A stretch of DNA of 64,000 nucleotides from Pedobacter sp. HDW13 (lineage in GTDB: Bacteria; Bacteroidota; Bacteroidia; Sphingobacteriales; Sphingobacteriaceae). This document shows, in pieces, positions 27,164-36,505 of the stretch (position 1 is its first letter; each line of letters opens with the position of its first letter). The notes beneath the pieces are model-generated. The model ran no database searches. It saw nothing but the letters and a program-made list of their open reading frames with translations, and was not told where the DNA came from. Made by a program: the position numbers and the translations under genes. Location: assembly GCF_011303555.1 (NCBI RefSeq), contig NZ_CP049868.1, positions 1,302,001 through 1,366,000 of the forward strand. The letters run 5' to 3'.

Positions 27164-27193
27164 GGGATAGACTATTTAGTCTGTCCCTTTTTT
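27164..27193 (+). terminator. Intrinsic terminator after the anti-sigma-like gene
   Basis: An 11-bp stem (GGGATAGACTA with TAGTCTGTCCC, one G-T pair) with a 2-nt gap is followed by seven T residues, 110 bp after the stop. Confidence 0.85.
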
Positions 27194-27222
27194 GTTCCAT
27201 CTGCGCTAGGTTTAAACCTAAT

Positions 27223-27741
27223 TTAAGCAGCCATATCGGCCTTATAGTTTTTAAGCATTTTCTTTAAAAGCCCTCTGGCAACATGTATTTTGGTTTTTAC
27301 TGTTCCCAGTGGAATATCTAGTTCTGCTGCAATTTCATGATATTTATACCCTTCAAAATAACGGCAGAAACAAAAGCGACAATCTTCGGGTAGTGCATTT
27401 AACGATTTCTGAATATCTTCCATCATAAACTTGGCACTGCCACCGTTTGACGAAGCGCTTGGCGCAAGCTGTACGGATGTTAAATCTTCTTCCTGCTGTA
27501 TGATTTCATTTTTGCGTTTTACCTTATAATAATGGTTAAGAAATGTATTTTTTAAAATGGTAAAAAGCCAGGCCCTTACATTGCTACCAAATTCGAACTT
27601 ACCCGAAAACCGGAAAGCTTTCATAAAAGTATCCTGTACCAGATCTGCCGCGTCATCTTCATCGCGGGTATAAGCTAAAGCGCGATCAAAAAGTGGCTGC
27701 CTGTATTGGTAAATGTCGCAATTGAAATTTAAAGTTTCCAT
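27223..27741 (-). CDS. ECF RNA polymerase sigma factor
   Basis: A 172-residue ECF sigma factor. Region 2 is clear (ALAYTRDEDDAADLVQDTFM, SNVRAWLFTILKNTFLNHYY) and so is region 4 (LNALPEDCRFCFCRYFEGYK, AAELDIPLGTVKTKIHVARG). No anti-sigma gene is adjacent on the same strand; the short RskA-like gene is convergent just downstream. A Cys-rich stretch FCFCRYF in region 4 is unusual but of unknown meaning. It lies downstream of the response regulator gene and may belong to the same stress-response neighbourhood. Confidence 0.92.
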   Translation of the reverse strand: METLNFNCDIYQYRQPLFDRALAYTRDEDDAADLVQDTFMKAFRFSGKFEFGSNVRAWLFTILKNTFLNHYYKVKRKNEIIQQEEDLTSVQLAPSASSNGGSAKFMMEDIQKSLNALPEDCRFCFCRYFEGYKYHEIAAELDIPLGTVKTKIHVARGLLKKMLKNYKADMAA

Positions 27742-27867
27742 ACTTGGTTTTGGGGATTGATATACGTATTGAACAAATACAAGTGCTTTGTGTTATTTGT
27801 AGAAATACCCGATTTTTTACGGTTTATTTAAAACAGTAAAAAATACCCTCAAAAATTGACAAAAATG

Positions 27868-28518
27868 CTAGGCAACGTACCCATTTCGCATAGCAAAACG
27901 CACCAATGAAGCAGAGTTTTTAGTACCGGTTTTACTAATCAGAGCCTCTCTCTGGCTCTCTACAGTACGCCTGCTCAGGTATAATTTATCGGCAATTTCC
28001 TGGTTGGTGAGTCCTTCGGCAATGAGCTTTAACACGTTAATTTCGCGCTCTGAAAAGTTAATTCCGTTGCTCATATTCTGGGCCAGCATGTTGAGCTGGT
28101 TATTAAAACGTTCAAGAATGGAGATACATAAATCAGAAGAAAGGTAACGTTTTCCCTTCATTACATGTTGCAGGCAAAACAGCAATTCGTCTTCTTCTAT
28201 GTCCTTTGATAAATAGGCAGAAGCACCTGATGTAAAGGCATTTGAAGCATATTTTTCATCATCTAAAATTGATAATACAACCACTTTTACGGGGTATCCT
28301 TTTGTTTTAATGGTATTCGTTAGTGCTATACCATCGAGCTTCGGCATTACGATATCTGATAAAACAATATCAGCTTTTATTCCCTTTTCAAGAAGATCTA
28401 AAACGGCTAATCCATCTGATACTTCTGCTATAACTTTGATACCTTCATATTTTTCAATAAGTGCTTTAAGCGAAGCCCGGATAATATTATGATCATCCGC
28501 AAGAATAATGTTAATCAT
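27868..28518 (-). CDS. NarL/LuxR-family response regulator
   Basis: A 216-residue two-component regulator. Receiver domain residues 1-120 with the acidic pocket D8-D9, phosphoacceptor Asp55 (VLSDIVMPKLDG) and Lys105 (AYLSKD). C-terminal GerE helix-turn-helix (FSEREINVLKLIAEGLTNQE, then LSRRTVESQREALISKTG). It follows the histidine kinase gene by 40 bp on the same strand and is its probable partner. Confidence 0.93.
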   Translation of the reverse strand: MINIILADDHNIIRASLKALIEKYEGIKVIAEVSDGLAVLDLLEKGIKADIVLSDIVMPKLDGIALTNTIKTKGYPVKVVVLSILDDEKYASNAFTSGASAYLSKDIEEDELLFCLQHVMKGKRYLSSDLCISILERFNNQLNMLAQNMSNGINFSEREINVLKLIAEGLTNQEIADKLYLSRRTVESQREALISKTGTKNSASLVRFAMRNGYVA

Positions 28519-28558
28519 AATTCAAATATAACTTACGGTATTTTAAAATTAAAAATGC

Positions 28559-29635
28559 CTACTTCGGGAGCTCAATATAGAAGGTAGTTCCAACGCCAAC
28601 TTTGCTTGTAAACCAGATTTTTCCCCGATGTAATTCTACAATTGCCTTTATTATCCCCATCCCAAAACCACCAGATTCTTGTCCCTTTAAACCCGGCCTT
28701 AGGGTTTGCGGCAAGCGATCGAAAAGACCTGCCTGTAATTCGTCGGGGATACCGATGCCATCATCGGTTACGCTTATCAAAACCTTATTTTCATAAGCTT
28801 CGGCATGTAAACCAATATAACCATCGTCGGCTGTAAATTTTAGTGCATTCGAGATCAGATTGTTGATTACCTGCAAAAACTTCATACTGTCTAACTGCAG
28901 ATAGATTTTATCGGCAGAACTGGTAAACTGGATGTTCTTCGTTCTGCCAAGCTTAGAGCGTTTGTAAAAACGAACCACATCCCTCAACTCCCAAACCAGA
29001 TCAGCCCGTTCCTTTCCAATTTCTATTACCGACGACTTTAAGAATTCGCGGTTAATCATACTCCGCACCAATAATAAATTACGCGCACACATATCTTTTA
29101 TAAAACTCAAAGCTTCTATTACCTTCAAATCGCCAGTGTTCACTAACCTTTCTTCTATTGATGAAGCTGCAAATTTTATCATCCCGAGAGGCTCTTTTAA
29201 ATCGTGAGCCAAAACCTCGAGGGTAATATTTTTACGAGAGTTAATTTGTTCAATATGAATTTTATTATGCCTCATTACTGTCGTATCTTCTACAATACCC
29301 AGTAAATATAAATCTGCGCCATCTGTGATGTTAAAAACGCTGGCGCGTAAGTACTTTTCATGATCGTTGAACAGTAACCTGAACTCGTATTTTTTTTCAG
29401 CTTTAGCTTCCAGGCTCTCATCATAGCAGGATACCACATGATCGGCATCTTCGGGATGAATATTTTTTAACAACAATGCTGGTTTTTCAAGAATGTCTCC
29501 AGTCTCTAATTCCCAAATTTTTCCTATTGAGTTGTTGAGGTAAACGAAATCTCTCTTTTTTTGATCAAAAATGAAATATCCATCAGCAGATAAACCACCA
29601 AGCTTACAAAAAATATCTGTATTGAATTGAGCCAT
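28559..29635 (-). CDS. Soluble PAS-containing sensor histidine kinase
   Basis: A 358-residue cytosolic kinase without transmembrane helices. Residues 1-120 form a PAS fold with PAC-like end. The dimerisation/phosphoacceptor helix carries His144 in LEVLAHDLKEPLG. The ATPase domain has the N box (INNLISNALKF, about 257-267), G1 box DDGIGIP (291-297) and the G2 box SGGFGMGI. It precedes and likely phosphorylates the adjacent NarL-type regulator. The signal is probably intracellular; the cofactor of the PAS domain is not evident. Confidence 0.92.
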   Translation of the reverse strand: MAQFNTDIFCKLGGLSADGYFIFDQKKRDFVYLNNSIGKIWELETGDILEKPALLLKNIHPEDADHVVSCYDESLEAKAEKKYEFRLLFNDHEKYLRASVFNITDGADLYLLGIVEDTTVMRHNKIHIEQINSRKNITLEVLAHDLKEPLGMIKFAASSIEERLVNTGDLKVIEALSFIKDMCARNLLLVRSMINREFLKSSVIEIGKERADLVWELRDVVRFYKRSKLGRTKNIQFTSSADKIYLQLDSMKFLQVINNLISNALKFTADDGYIGLHAEAYENKVLISVTDDGIGIPDELQAGLFDRLPQTLRPGLKGQESGGFGMGIIKAIVELHRGKIWFTSKVGVGTTFYIELPK

Positions 29636-29969
29636 AATGTACTAATTGGATAATTACTGGGCATTAAGGACGTGTTTTCCTTAAGTTACAACTAGAGTTC
29701 AAACAGCAGGGGAGCTAAAATGTTTTGGTTTGCAAAAATGGCAGAACCCGAATCTACTTTGCCGGTTTTTGAGATATTAACATTTTCCACAGGATGTGCA
29801 AAATTATTTTACATAACAAAACCAACTATTGCCTAAATTGTTATCACAATAGAACGATAAAAAAGTCCTGTGAGCGGGAGATCCGCGGAGGGCAGGCACA
29901 CCATAAAAAGATCAAAAATCTTTTATCAATAGCCATCAAACAGGTGGCTATTTTTATTTAGGAAAGGTA
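29636..29969. other. Intergenic region with two hairpins
   Basis: No gene is seen in this 334-bp gap. It holds an AAAAGAT/ATCTTTT hairpin near 29906-29924 and an 8-bp stem AATAGCCA/TGGCTATT (29928-29952) followed on the plus strand by TTTTATTT. The second looks like a terminator, but its T run faces the plus strand where no gene ends, so it is perhaps part of a degenerate intergenic repeat or a weak bidirectional terminator for the oxidoreductase gene at 29970. Confidence 0.45.
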
Positions 29970-31091
29970 TCATTTCAGTAGTACTTTTTTACCGGTTTTG
30001 GCCGAAGTTTTAGCGGCCTCCAGAATTTTTACTACAATTAAGTTATTGGCCAATGACGACAAATCATTGCCGGGATCAATATCTCCCTTTAAAACAGCCG
30101 CTAAATAGTTTAAATGATTTGCATATACGGGGTTCAGGGATTGTGCCTGATAAATCTGATAATCGCCCTTTCCTGTGGTTTTGCTTCTTAAATTCTTTTC
30201 ATTAATGGCCTGCATATACCCTATTGTACCAAATACTTCCATATCTTTTATGCTAAACGGCCAGTTCCATGAAGCTTCGATAATTCCGGTAGCGGATGCA
30301 TATTCGAGTAAAATGGTGGCGTCATCATCAACATTGGGATAAACATCTTTCTTAATTTGATGGGTAATAGCCGTAACTGATATTGGCTTCTGCCCATCCA
30401 TTAGCCAGGTCATTAAATTTGCCCCGTAACAACCAAAATCGACAAGGGCTCCTGCCCCGTTTTTATTGGGATCGGTTAACCAGCTTAAAAATTCTTTGCT
30501 TACTCCAATTTCTTTAGGTCCCTGGTGCCCGTCGTGCACAATCATTTTCCGCAAAGGTCCAATACTATTAGTTTGTTTTACGTTTTTATAAATTTCCTGA
30601 TTGCTGGGATACCAGGTTGTTTCGTAATTGGTAAATACATGTATTTTATATTGGCTCGCCAATGCAGCCATACGTTCGGCTTGTTTTACCGAAATGGCTA
30701 AAGGTTTTTCGACCATTACCGATATACCAAGCGGTGCGGCTGCTTCTACCACTGCTAAATGATCGCTTATGGCATTATAAGCTAAAACAACATCTGGTTT
30801 TTTATGACGAAGTAAATCGGTAAGATTATGATAAAATACACTATCTGGTATTTTGTAACGGGTTTTAAACCTGTTTACCAGTTCTTGATTATTTTCGGCA
30901 ATGCCAATGATATTAACTTCAGCTTTCTGATAACTGTTCATGATCAGATATACATGATCGTGATTTAGTCCGGCTACGGCAACACTTAATTTAGCCTGCG
31001 CTAGCACTAAAAGGGAAGAAAGTAATAAACAAATAGTTAGGCAATTGAAGCGCAAAAGCAACTTAACAATGCAATAAGGTTCCCTGATCAT
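29970..31091 (-). CDS. Exported Gfo/Idh/MocA-family oxidoreductase
   Basis: A 373-residue NAD(P)-dependent dehydrogenase-like protein. I use ATG 31091 rather than the GTG at 31115. The N-terminus (residues about 10-32) is a signal peptide ending LVLAQA, followed by the Rossmann strand KLSVAVAGLNHDHV, where the usual G-x-G-x-x-G is loosened. MVEKPLAISVKQAERM is the family's EKP motif (Lys catalytic). The C-terminal half has GALVDFGCYGANLMTWLMDG. Export suggests a periplasmic role in sugar oxidation, as in other Bacteroidota. Confidence 0.85.
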   Translation of the reverse strand: MIREPYCIVKLLLRFNCLTICLLLSSLLVLAQAKLSVAVAGLNHDHVYLIMNSYQKAEVNIIGIAENNQELVNRFKTRYKIPDSVFYHNLTDLLRHKKPDVVLAYNAISDHLAVVEAAAPLGISVMVEKPLAISVKQAERMAALASQYKIHVFTNYETTWYPSNQEIYKNVKQTNSIGPLRKMIVHDGHQGPKEIGVSKEFLSWLTDPNKNGAGALVDFGCYGANLMTWLMDGQKPISVTAITHQIKKDVYPNVDDDATILLEYASATGIIEASWNWPFSIKDMEVFGTIGYMQAINEKNLRSKTTGKGDYQIYQAQSLNPVYANHLNYLAAVLKGDIDPGNDLSSLANNLIVVKILEAAKTSAKTGKKVLLK

Positions 31092-31255
31092 ATTTTCTAA
31101 ATTGATTATCACCAAATTAGAAAATTTATGAACGCCTTAATTCAAACCACTTAAAATATTACAAGTTTGGGATAGGAGATGACTAAAAGGAAAAAATCAA
31201 CGGGATGATTTAAATTTTCATTTAATAAAAGGTTACAACTCAAAGCTATTCATTG

Positions 31256-31681
31256 CTATTGATACAAAAATGTTTCAGATCTTCTATTCCTTAATGGGAA
31301 TTCTTTGCTAATCTGATCGGTTTCATGTGATTCTTCTGTTACTAACAGGTCGTTGTACTTTTCTAATAAATGAATGTACTTATTCATCCAAAAATATACA
31401 GAATTAGAATCTGAACTGCCCTGTTTGCCTGGTTCGGCAATTTGACCCGTAGGTTCTGAACTGTACTTGGGAAAGGCTTCTGGAAAGGATGAAGAAAGAT
31501 CCTGACCTAATAATTTGCCTACCTGCCAAATTACTTCATGTCCAATTCTGTCTTGACCAAACCAATTGTAAATTGTTCTGCGGCTTACGTGAAGTTTTCT
31601 AGAAAGTTCACTGATGCCCATGCGATCTCTGCGCACTAAGCGCTCAAGGATTTCTCCTTGTTTTAGTAGTGTTGTTGTCAT
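31256..31681 (-). CDS. Helix-turn-helix transcriptional regulator
   Basis: A 141-residue protein. Residues about 14-60 form a HTH (MGISELSRKLHVSRRTIYNW, then IGHEVIWQVGKLLGQD), of the Cro/XRE-like or HTH_28 kind. The C-terminal half is polar, low in conservation, and contains a helical segment (MNKYIHLLEKYNDLL) that may mediate dimerisation. Monocistronic; targets unknown. Confidence 0.75.
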   Translation of the reverse strand: MTTTLLKQGEILERLVRRDRMGISELSRKLHVSRRTIYNWFGQDRIGHEVIWQVGKLLGQDLSSSFPEAFPKYSSEPTGQIAEPGKQGSSDSNSVYFWMNKYIHLLEKYNDLLVTEESHETDQISKEFPLRNRRSETFLYQ

Positions 31682-31951
31682 TGAGATAATTAATTTTAAT
31701 TTAAAAATAATTAAATCATATATCGGGGACGATTGACAGGTTAAATTTAAGAATTAGTGTGTAAGGTTGTATAAAAAGTGTTGATTTTTTGACATTTATC
31801 AAGTTACTTCAGCAAAATTGTGTGAAGCGGGCGCCAACCCTGCCTTATTTATAATCAAAACAATGATAAACAACGTCTTATCGGGCAAACATTAATATTT
31901 ATAAGAATGCAAATTAATTTTTAAACTCTTATATTCATGATAAAAAAAGAT

Positions 31952-32368
31952 ATGGCACAGAATAAAACCACCGAAAACGAGTTAAGTGTTACTAATTTTA
32001 TCAATACGGTAGCAGCTGAAACCAAACGCACAGATTGCTTTGCCCTATCGCACATTATAACCGAAACAACTGGCTTTAAGGCCAAAATGTGGGGTACTGC
32101 TATTGTAGGTTTTGGTAGCTACCATTATAAATATGAAAGTGGCCGCGAGGGAGATGCTCCCCTGGTTGGCTTCTCGCCACGCAAAGAGGCCATTGCGCTG
32201 TATCTTTCCGCACATTTTAAAAACCGAGATGAGTTACTTGCCAGATTTGGGAAACATAAAACGGCTAAGGCCTGCATATATGTGAAAAAAATGAGCGATA
32301 TCGATATCCCTGTTTTAAGGGAAATGATCCTCAATTCTGTAGTACATATAAGCAATTTATATCCTTAA
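31952..32368 (+). CDS. DUF1801 domain protein
   Basis: A 138-residue cytosolic protein of the DUF1801/YdhG-like family: LSHIITETTGFKAKMWGTAI, VGFGSYHYKYESGREGDAPL and GFSPRKEAIALYLS are typical. Start at ATG 31952 is favoured by the purine-rich bases before it; an in-frame ATG at 31937 adds five residues. Function is unknown. Confidence 0.78.
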   Translation: MAQNKTTENELSVTNFINTVAAETKRTDCFALSHIITETTGFKAKMWGTAIVGFGSYHYKYESGREGDAPLVGFSPRKEAIALYLSAHFKNRDELLARFGKHKTAKACIYVKKMSDIDIPVLREMILNSVVHISNLYP

Positions 32369-32500
32369 TTTATTCACACTATAAAATGTGTCAAACTCAG
32401 TCCGGTTATTATACAACGCGATGTAAATAAGAAGTTACGCTGCAAATACTTAATTTTTACAATATTTGACTATTCCTTATTTCGAACAAACTAACTGGAA

Positions 32501-34918
32501 ATGATTAAAAAACTACACCTCTATTTATGGATAGCGGGCGCTTGTATTTCGCTACATGCAACCGCACAGGATGCGGTAAGCTACAGAACCCCGCCTAAAG
32601 AAATTGCCGATTTATTACTGGCCAAACCTACACCGGGCGTGAGCATTGGTGGCAAGGCCGAATGGATCTTATTTAGTGAACGTAACTCCTATCCATCCGT
32701 AGAAGAGCTGGCTATGCCCGAATACCGCATTGCAGGTTTAAGGCTAAATCCGAATAATTATTCGCTAAGCAGACAAACGTATATCAACAATTTTAGTCTT
32801 AAAAACATCAAGTCTAACCAAACCTTTCCGGTTACTGGCTTGCCTACACCATTATTTGCCGGCAACATCAGCTGGAATCCATCGCAAAATAAAATTGCCT
32901 TTACCCATACCACACAAAAAGGAGTAGATCTTTACGTGATCGATCTGGCCACAAAAAAAGCTACAAAAACCAATAAAGCCTTTTTAAATGTAGTTTTAGG
33001 CAGTGGCATAACCTGGTTAAACGATAATACTTTAATTTACCGTACAGCAACTAAACCCGCAAGTGCTGCACCGGCCAAACCATTAATGCCTAAAGGACCA
33101 ACCATACAGCAAAACCTGGGCAAGGCAGCACCAAGCGTTACTTATCAGGATTTAATTAAATCGCCTTTTGATGAGCAGTTGTTTGAGTTCTTTGCCACTT
33201 CGCAACTGGTAAAAAATACAGCAGGAGTAGAAACACCTATTGGAAAACCTGCTATTTATGGCTCAACCAGCTTATCGCCAGATAAAAACTATATATTGAT
33301 AGAAACCATCCGCAAGCCTTTTTCTTATCTGGTTTCGGCCTATGGCTTTCCATCAACCGTTACCATTACCGATTTAGCAGGTAAAACTGTTAAAGTAATT
33401 GCAGAACTACCTTCGTCAGAAGGTACTCCATCAGGTTATGACAATGCACAAAATGTACCTCACGGATTTGATTGGCGGGATGATGAACCGGCAACGCTGG
33501 TTTGGTCTAAACCTTTAGATAGTGGCTTAATTAAAAAAGATGTTCCTTATCATGATGCAGTATATGCTATAAGCGCACCTTTTACAGGCACAGAGAAAGA
33601 ATTGTTTAAAACGCAAACCCGTTTTCGTGGTATACAATGGGGCGATGCCAATCTGGCATTAATTATGGAAGGACTACGCAGTAAACAAACCAGCAAAGTA
33701 AGCCGTTATAACCCAACAACAGGTACCGTAGAAGAATTGTATAGCAGAAATCAAACCGATGCCTATGGTAACCCTGGTTCTCCGGTAACAACTAAAAACA
33801 AATACGGCCGTCAGGTAATTAAAACTGTAGATAACGGCACCAAGCTACTCATGAACAATCCGGTTGGCTCTTCAGAAAAAGGAGATTTACCTTTTCTAGC
33901 AAAGTTCGACCTGGCCAGCAAGAAAAATGAAATTATCTGGCGCAGTGCCGAAGGAACCTTTGAATATGTAAGCGAAGTAATTGATCCCGATAAGTTGGTG
34001 TTACTTACCCGCAAAGAGAGTCAGAAACTGGTACCAAATTATTTTATCAAAAACCTGGTTCTCCGCATTGCCGACAGGCCAATAACCGATTTCAGTAATC
34101 CCTATCCATCCTTAGAAGGTATTACCAAAGAAAAAATTTCATACAAACGTGCCGATGGAGTTGATTTAACCGGCGATTTATACTTACCAAAAGGATATAA
34201 CAAAGAGAAAGATGGCCCGCTACCTGCTTTGATCTGGGCTTACCCGCGTGAGTTTAACTCTGCAGCTGATGCGGCTCAAATCCGAGGATCGAAAGATAAA
34301 TTTACCGCTATTAGCTGGGCCTCGCCTATTTTTTGGGTAACCCGCGGCTACGCTGTTTTAGATAATGCCGAAATGCCAATTGTAGCTAAAGAAGGCAAAA
34401 AACCTAACGATACTTTTGTTGATCAGTTACAGTTAAATGCCGAAGCAGCCATTAATAAACTGGCCGATTTAGGCGTAGGCGACAAAAAACGTATGGCAGT
34501 TGGCGGTCACAGCTATGGCGCATTTATGACCGCGAACTTACTGGCGCACACCAATCTTTTTGCAGCCGGTATTGCCCGCAGTGGTGCTTATAACCGTACC
34601 TTAACCCCTTTCGGTTTCCAAAATGAAGAGCGTACCTATTGGCAGGCACCTCAGTTATATTATGAAATGAGTCCATTCAGCTATGCCGATAAAATTAAAA
34701 CACCTTTACTTTTAATTCACGGCGATTCTGACGATAACCCTGGTACCTTCCCCATTAACAGTGAGCGTTTGTTTAATGCCATTAAAGGTGCAGGCGGTAC
34801 TACCCGTTTTGTATTTTTACCTTACGAAGCCCACAGCTACCGCGGTAAAGAAAACCTGTTGCATATGCTATGGGAGCAAGATCAGTGGTTAGAAAAATAT
34901 GTGAAAAACAAAAAATAA
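32501..34918 (+). CDS. S9 prolyl-oligopeptidase-family serine peptidase, exported
   Basis: An 805-residue exported peptidase. Signal peptide 1-22 (ends LHATAQ). An N-terminal beta-propeller (about residues 30-500) precedes the alpha/beta-hydrolase domain (about 540-805). Catalytic triad: Ser671 in GGHSYGAF, Asp744 in HGDSDDNPG, His778 in YEAHSYRG. The profile is closest to the glutamyl endopeptidase-like S9D group of Bacteroidota. Probably acts in the periplasm on peptides. Monocistronic with a strong terminator. Confidence 0.92.
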   Translation: MIKKLHLYLWIAGACISLHATAQDAVSYRTPPKEIADLLLAKPTPGVSIGGKAEWILFSERNSYPSVEELAMPEYRIAGLRLNPNNYSLSRQTYINNFSLKNIKSNQTFPVTGLPTPLFAGNISWNPSQNKIAFTHTTQKGVDLYVIDLATKKATKTNKAFLNVVLGSGITWLNDNTLIYRTATKPASAAPAKPLMPKGPTIQQNLGKAAPSVTYQDLIKSPFDEQLFEFFATSQLVKNTAGVETPIGKPAIYGSTSLSPDKNYILIETIRKPFSYLVSAYGFPSTVTITDLAGKTVKVIAELPSSEGTPSGYDNAQNVPHGFDWRDDEPATLVWSKPLDSGLIKKDVPYHDAVYAISAPFTGTEKELFKTQTRFRGIQWGDANLALIMEGLRSKQTSKVSRYNPTTGTVEELYSRNQTDAYGNPGSPVTTKNKYGRQVIKTVDNGTKLLMNNPVGSSEKGDLPFLAKFDLASKKNEIIWRSAEGTFEYVSEVIDPDKLVLLTRKESQKLVPNYFIKNLVLRIADRPITDFSNPYPSLEGITKEKISYKRADGVDLTGDLYLPKGYNKEKDGPLPALIWAYPREFNSAADAAQIRGSKDKFTAISWASPIFWVTRGYAVLDNAEMPIVAKEGKKPNDTFVDQLQLNAEAAINKLADLGVGDKKRMAVGGHSYGAFMTANLLAHTNLFAAGIARSGAYNRTLTPFGFQNEERTYWQAPQLYYEMSPFSYADKIKTPLLLIHGDSDDNPGTFPINSERLFNAIKGAGGTTRFVFLPYEAHSYRGKENLLHMLWEQDQWLEKYVKNKK

Positions 34919-34940
34919 TTCTAGTCGACACTCACCGGTT

Positions 34941-34970
34941 AAAGTGCCTTCATTTGGGGGCACTTTTTTT
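34941..34970 (+). terminator. Intrinsic terminator of the S9 peptidase gene
   Basis: An 8-bp stem AAAGTGCC/GGCACTTT with a 10-nt loop is followed by a T run, 22 bp after the stop. Confidence 0.88.
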
Positions 34971-35205
34971 GTTTACAGCGCTTCCATTGTCTCAGATATT
35001 TATACCGCTCACTCCCTTTATTTTATTGCCACGGAGGCACATATTGGCACGGAATATTCTGCATTTACTTTGTGTACTTTGCGGTTAAATTGCTACCAAT
35101 ACTGCTAAACTACCCCCTTGTACCTCATGCTATGCCCACTTCATTTTAAAACCTTACATTTATGCTATAAAAAGAACATTCCCTTTACTTATTTGTTAAG
35201 CCCAT

Positions 35206-36099
35206 ATGGACTACATAGACTATTATAAAGTCCTCGATTTAAAAAAAGATGCAACAACCGAGGATATTAAGAAAGCTTATAGAAAACTAGCCCGGAGGCA
35301 CCACCCCGACCTTAACCCAAACAATGATGAGGCCAACAAAAAATTTCAGCAGGTTAACGAAGCTAACGAAGTTTTAAGCGACCCTGAAAAGCGAAAGAAA
35401 TACGACAAGTATGGCAAAGATTGGCAACATGCTGATCAGTTAGATGCTCAGCAACAGCAACAGAGACAATATCAATCACAAGGAAGAGGTTACGGAGGCA
35501 ATAGCTATTCGGGTGGATTTGGTGGTGATGATTTCTCTGATTTCTTTTCTTCCATGTTTGGTGGCGGAGGCCGAAGCAGCAGAAATTCGCCTTTTAAAGG
35601 ACAAGATTACAACGCCGATTTACAGCTAAACCTGCTCGATGCCTATACTAGCCACAAGCAAACCTTAACGGTAAATGGTAAACAAGTGCGCATCACCATC
35701 CCTGCAGGGGTAGAAAACGGACAAAAAATTAAATTACCAGGTTATGGCGCACCCGGTGTAAACAATGGTCCTCCCGGCGATTTATACATCAAGTTTAGCA
35801 TTACCGATAATCCTAAATTTAAAAGAAAAGGAAACGACATCTACATACAGGAAGAGATCGACTTATATATAGCTGTGTTGGGCGGCGAGAAAATTATAGA
35901 TACTCTTAATGGCAAGGTGAAATTAAAAGTGCCGGAAGGTACACAGCCCGATGCCACCTTGCGTTTAAAAGGGAAAGGGTTCCCTGTTTATAAAAAAGAA
36001 AATCACTTTGGCGATTTATACATTAAATGGCTGGTTAAATTACCTACCGGGTTAAACGCCGAACAAAAAGAACTATTCGAAAAACTCTCCAAACTTTAA
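35206..36099 (+). CDS. cbpA: DnaJ-like co-chaperone (CbpA type)
   Basis: A 297-residue J-domain protein. The J-domain covers residues 1-70 with the HPD tripeptide at 33-35 ([11 protein letters not shown]). A Gln/Gly/Phe/Ser-rich linker follows (about 78-128), then two DnaJ C-terminal substrate domains; the zinc finger of true DnaJ is absent, which defines the CbpA class. It should deliver substrates to DnaK, encoded 5 kb downstream. The next gene, 5 bp away, encodes its CbpM modulator. Confidence 0.92.
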   Translation: MDYIDYYKVLDLKKDATTEDIKKAYRKLARRHHPDLNPNNDEANKKFQQVNEANEVLSDPEKRKKYDKYGKDWQHADQLDAQQQQQRQYQSQGRGYGGNSYSGGFGGDDFSDFFSSMFGGGGRSSRNSPFKGQDYNADLQLNLLDAYTSHKQTLTVNGKQVRITIPAGVENGQKIKLPGYGAPGVNNGPPGDLYIKFSITDNPKFKRKGNDIYIQEEIDLYIAVLGGEKIIDTLNGKVKLKVPEGTQPDATLRLKGKGFPVYKKENHFGDLYIKWLVKLPTGLNAEQKELFEKLSKL

Positions 36100-36104
36100 A
36101 AATC

Positions 36105-36404
36105 ATGGAAAATAAGCTTATCCCAGTCGAAGACATATGCGCTTATCATCATGTAGAGATTAATTTTATCCAATCTCTCGAAGATTTTGGTTTAATTCAT
36201 ACCACAGTTAAAAAGAAGGCTGCCTTTTTACCCATGGCCGAATTAACAAAACTGGAGCAGTACCTGCGCCTGGCTCAGGATTTAGAGATTAACCTCGAGG
36301 GCATTTATGCGGTATCACACCTGCTTAACCAGTTACAGGATATGCAGGAAGAAATACGATCGCTTAAGAACGAAATTAACTATTACAAGCAACTTAACCA
36401 GTAA
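36105..36404 (+). CDS. cbpM: Chaperone modulator CbpM
   Basis: A 99-residue MerR-fold-like small protein that inhibits CbpA through its J-domain. The sequence LIPVEDICAYHHVEINFIQS and EQYLRLAQDLEINLEGIYAV fits CbpM, with a C-terminal helix (LLNQLQDMQEEIRSLKNEIN). Co-transcribed with cbpA; the genes are 5 bp apart. Confidence 0.9.
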   Translation: MENKLIPVEDICAYHHVEINFIQSLEDFGLIHTTVKKKAAFLPMAELTKLEQYLRLAQDLEINLEGIYAVSHLLNQLQDMQEEIRSLKNEINYYKQLNQ

Positions 36405-36505
36405 CATTAATCAACCGTTTGTGCAAAAATTTGCATTAAAAGTGCGTACAAAAACACAATCTTTTTAAGATTAGTTTCTTAAATTGGCGGTCTAATTTTA
36501 TAAAA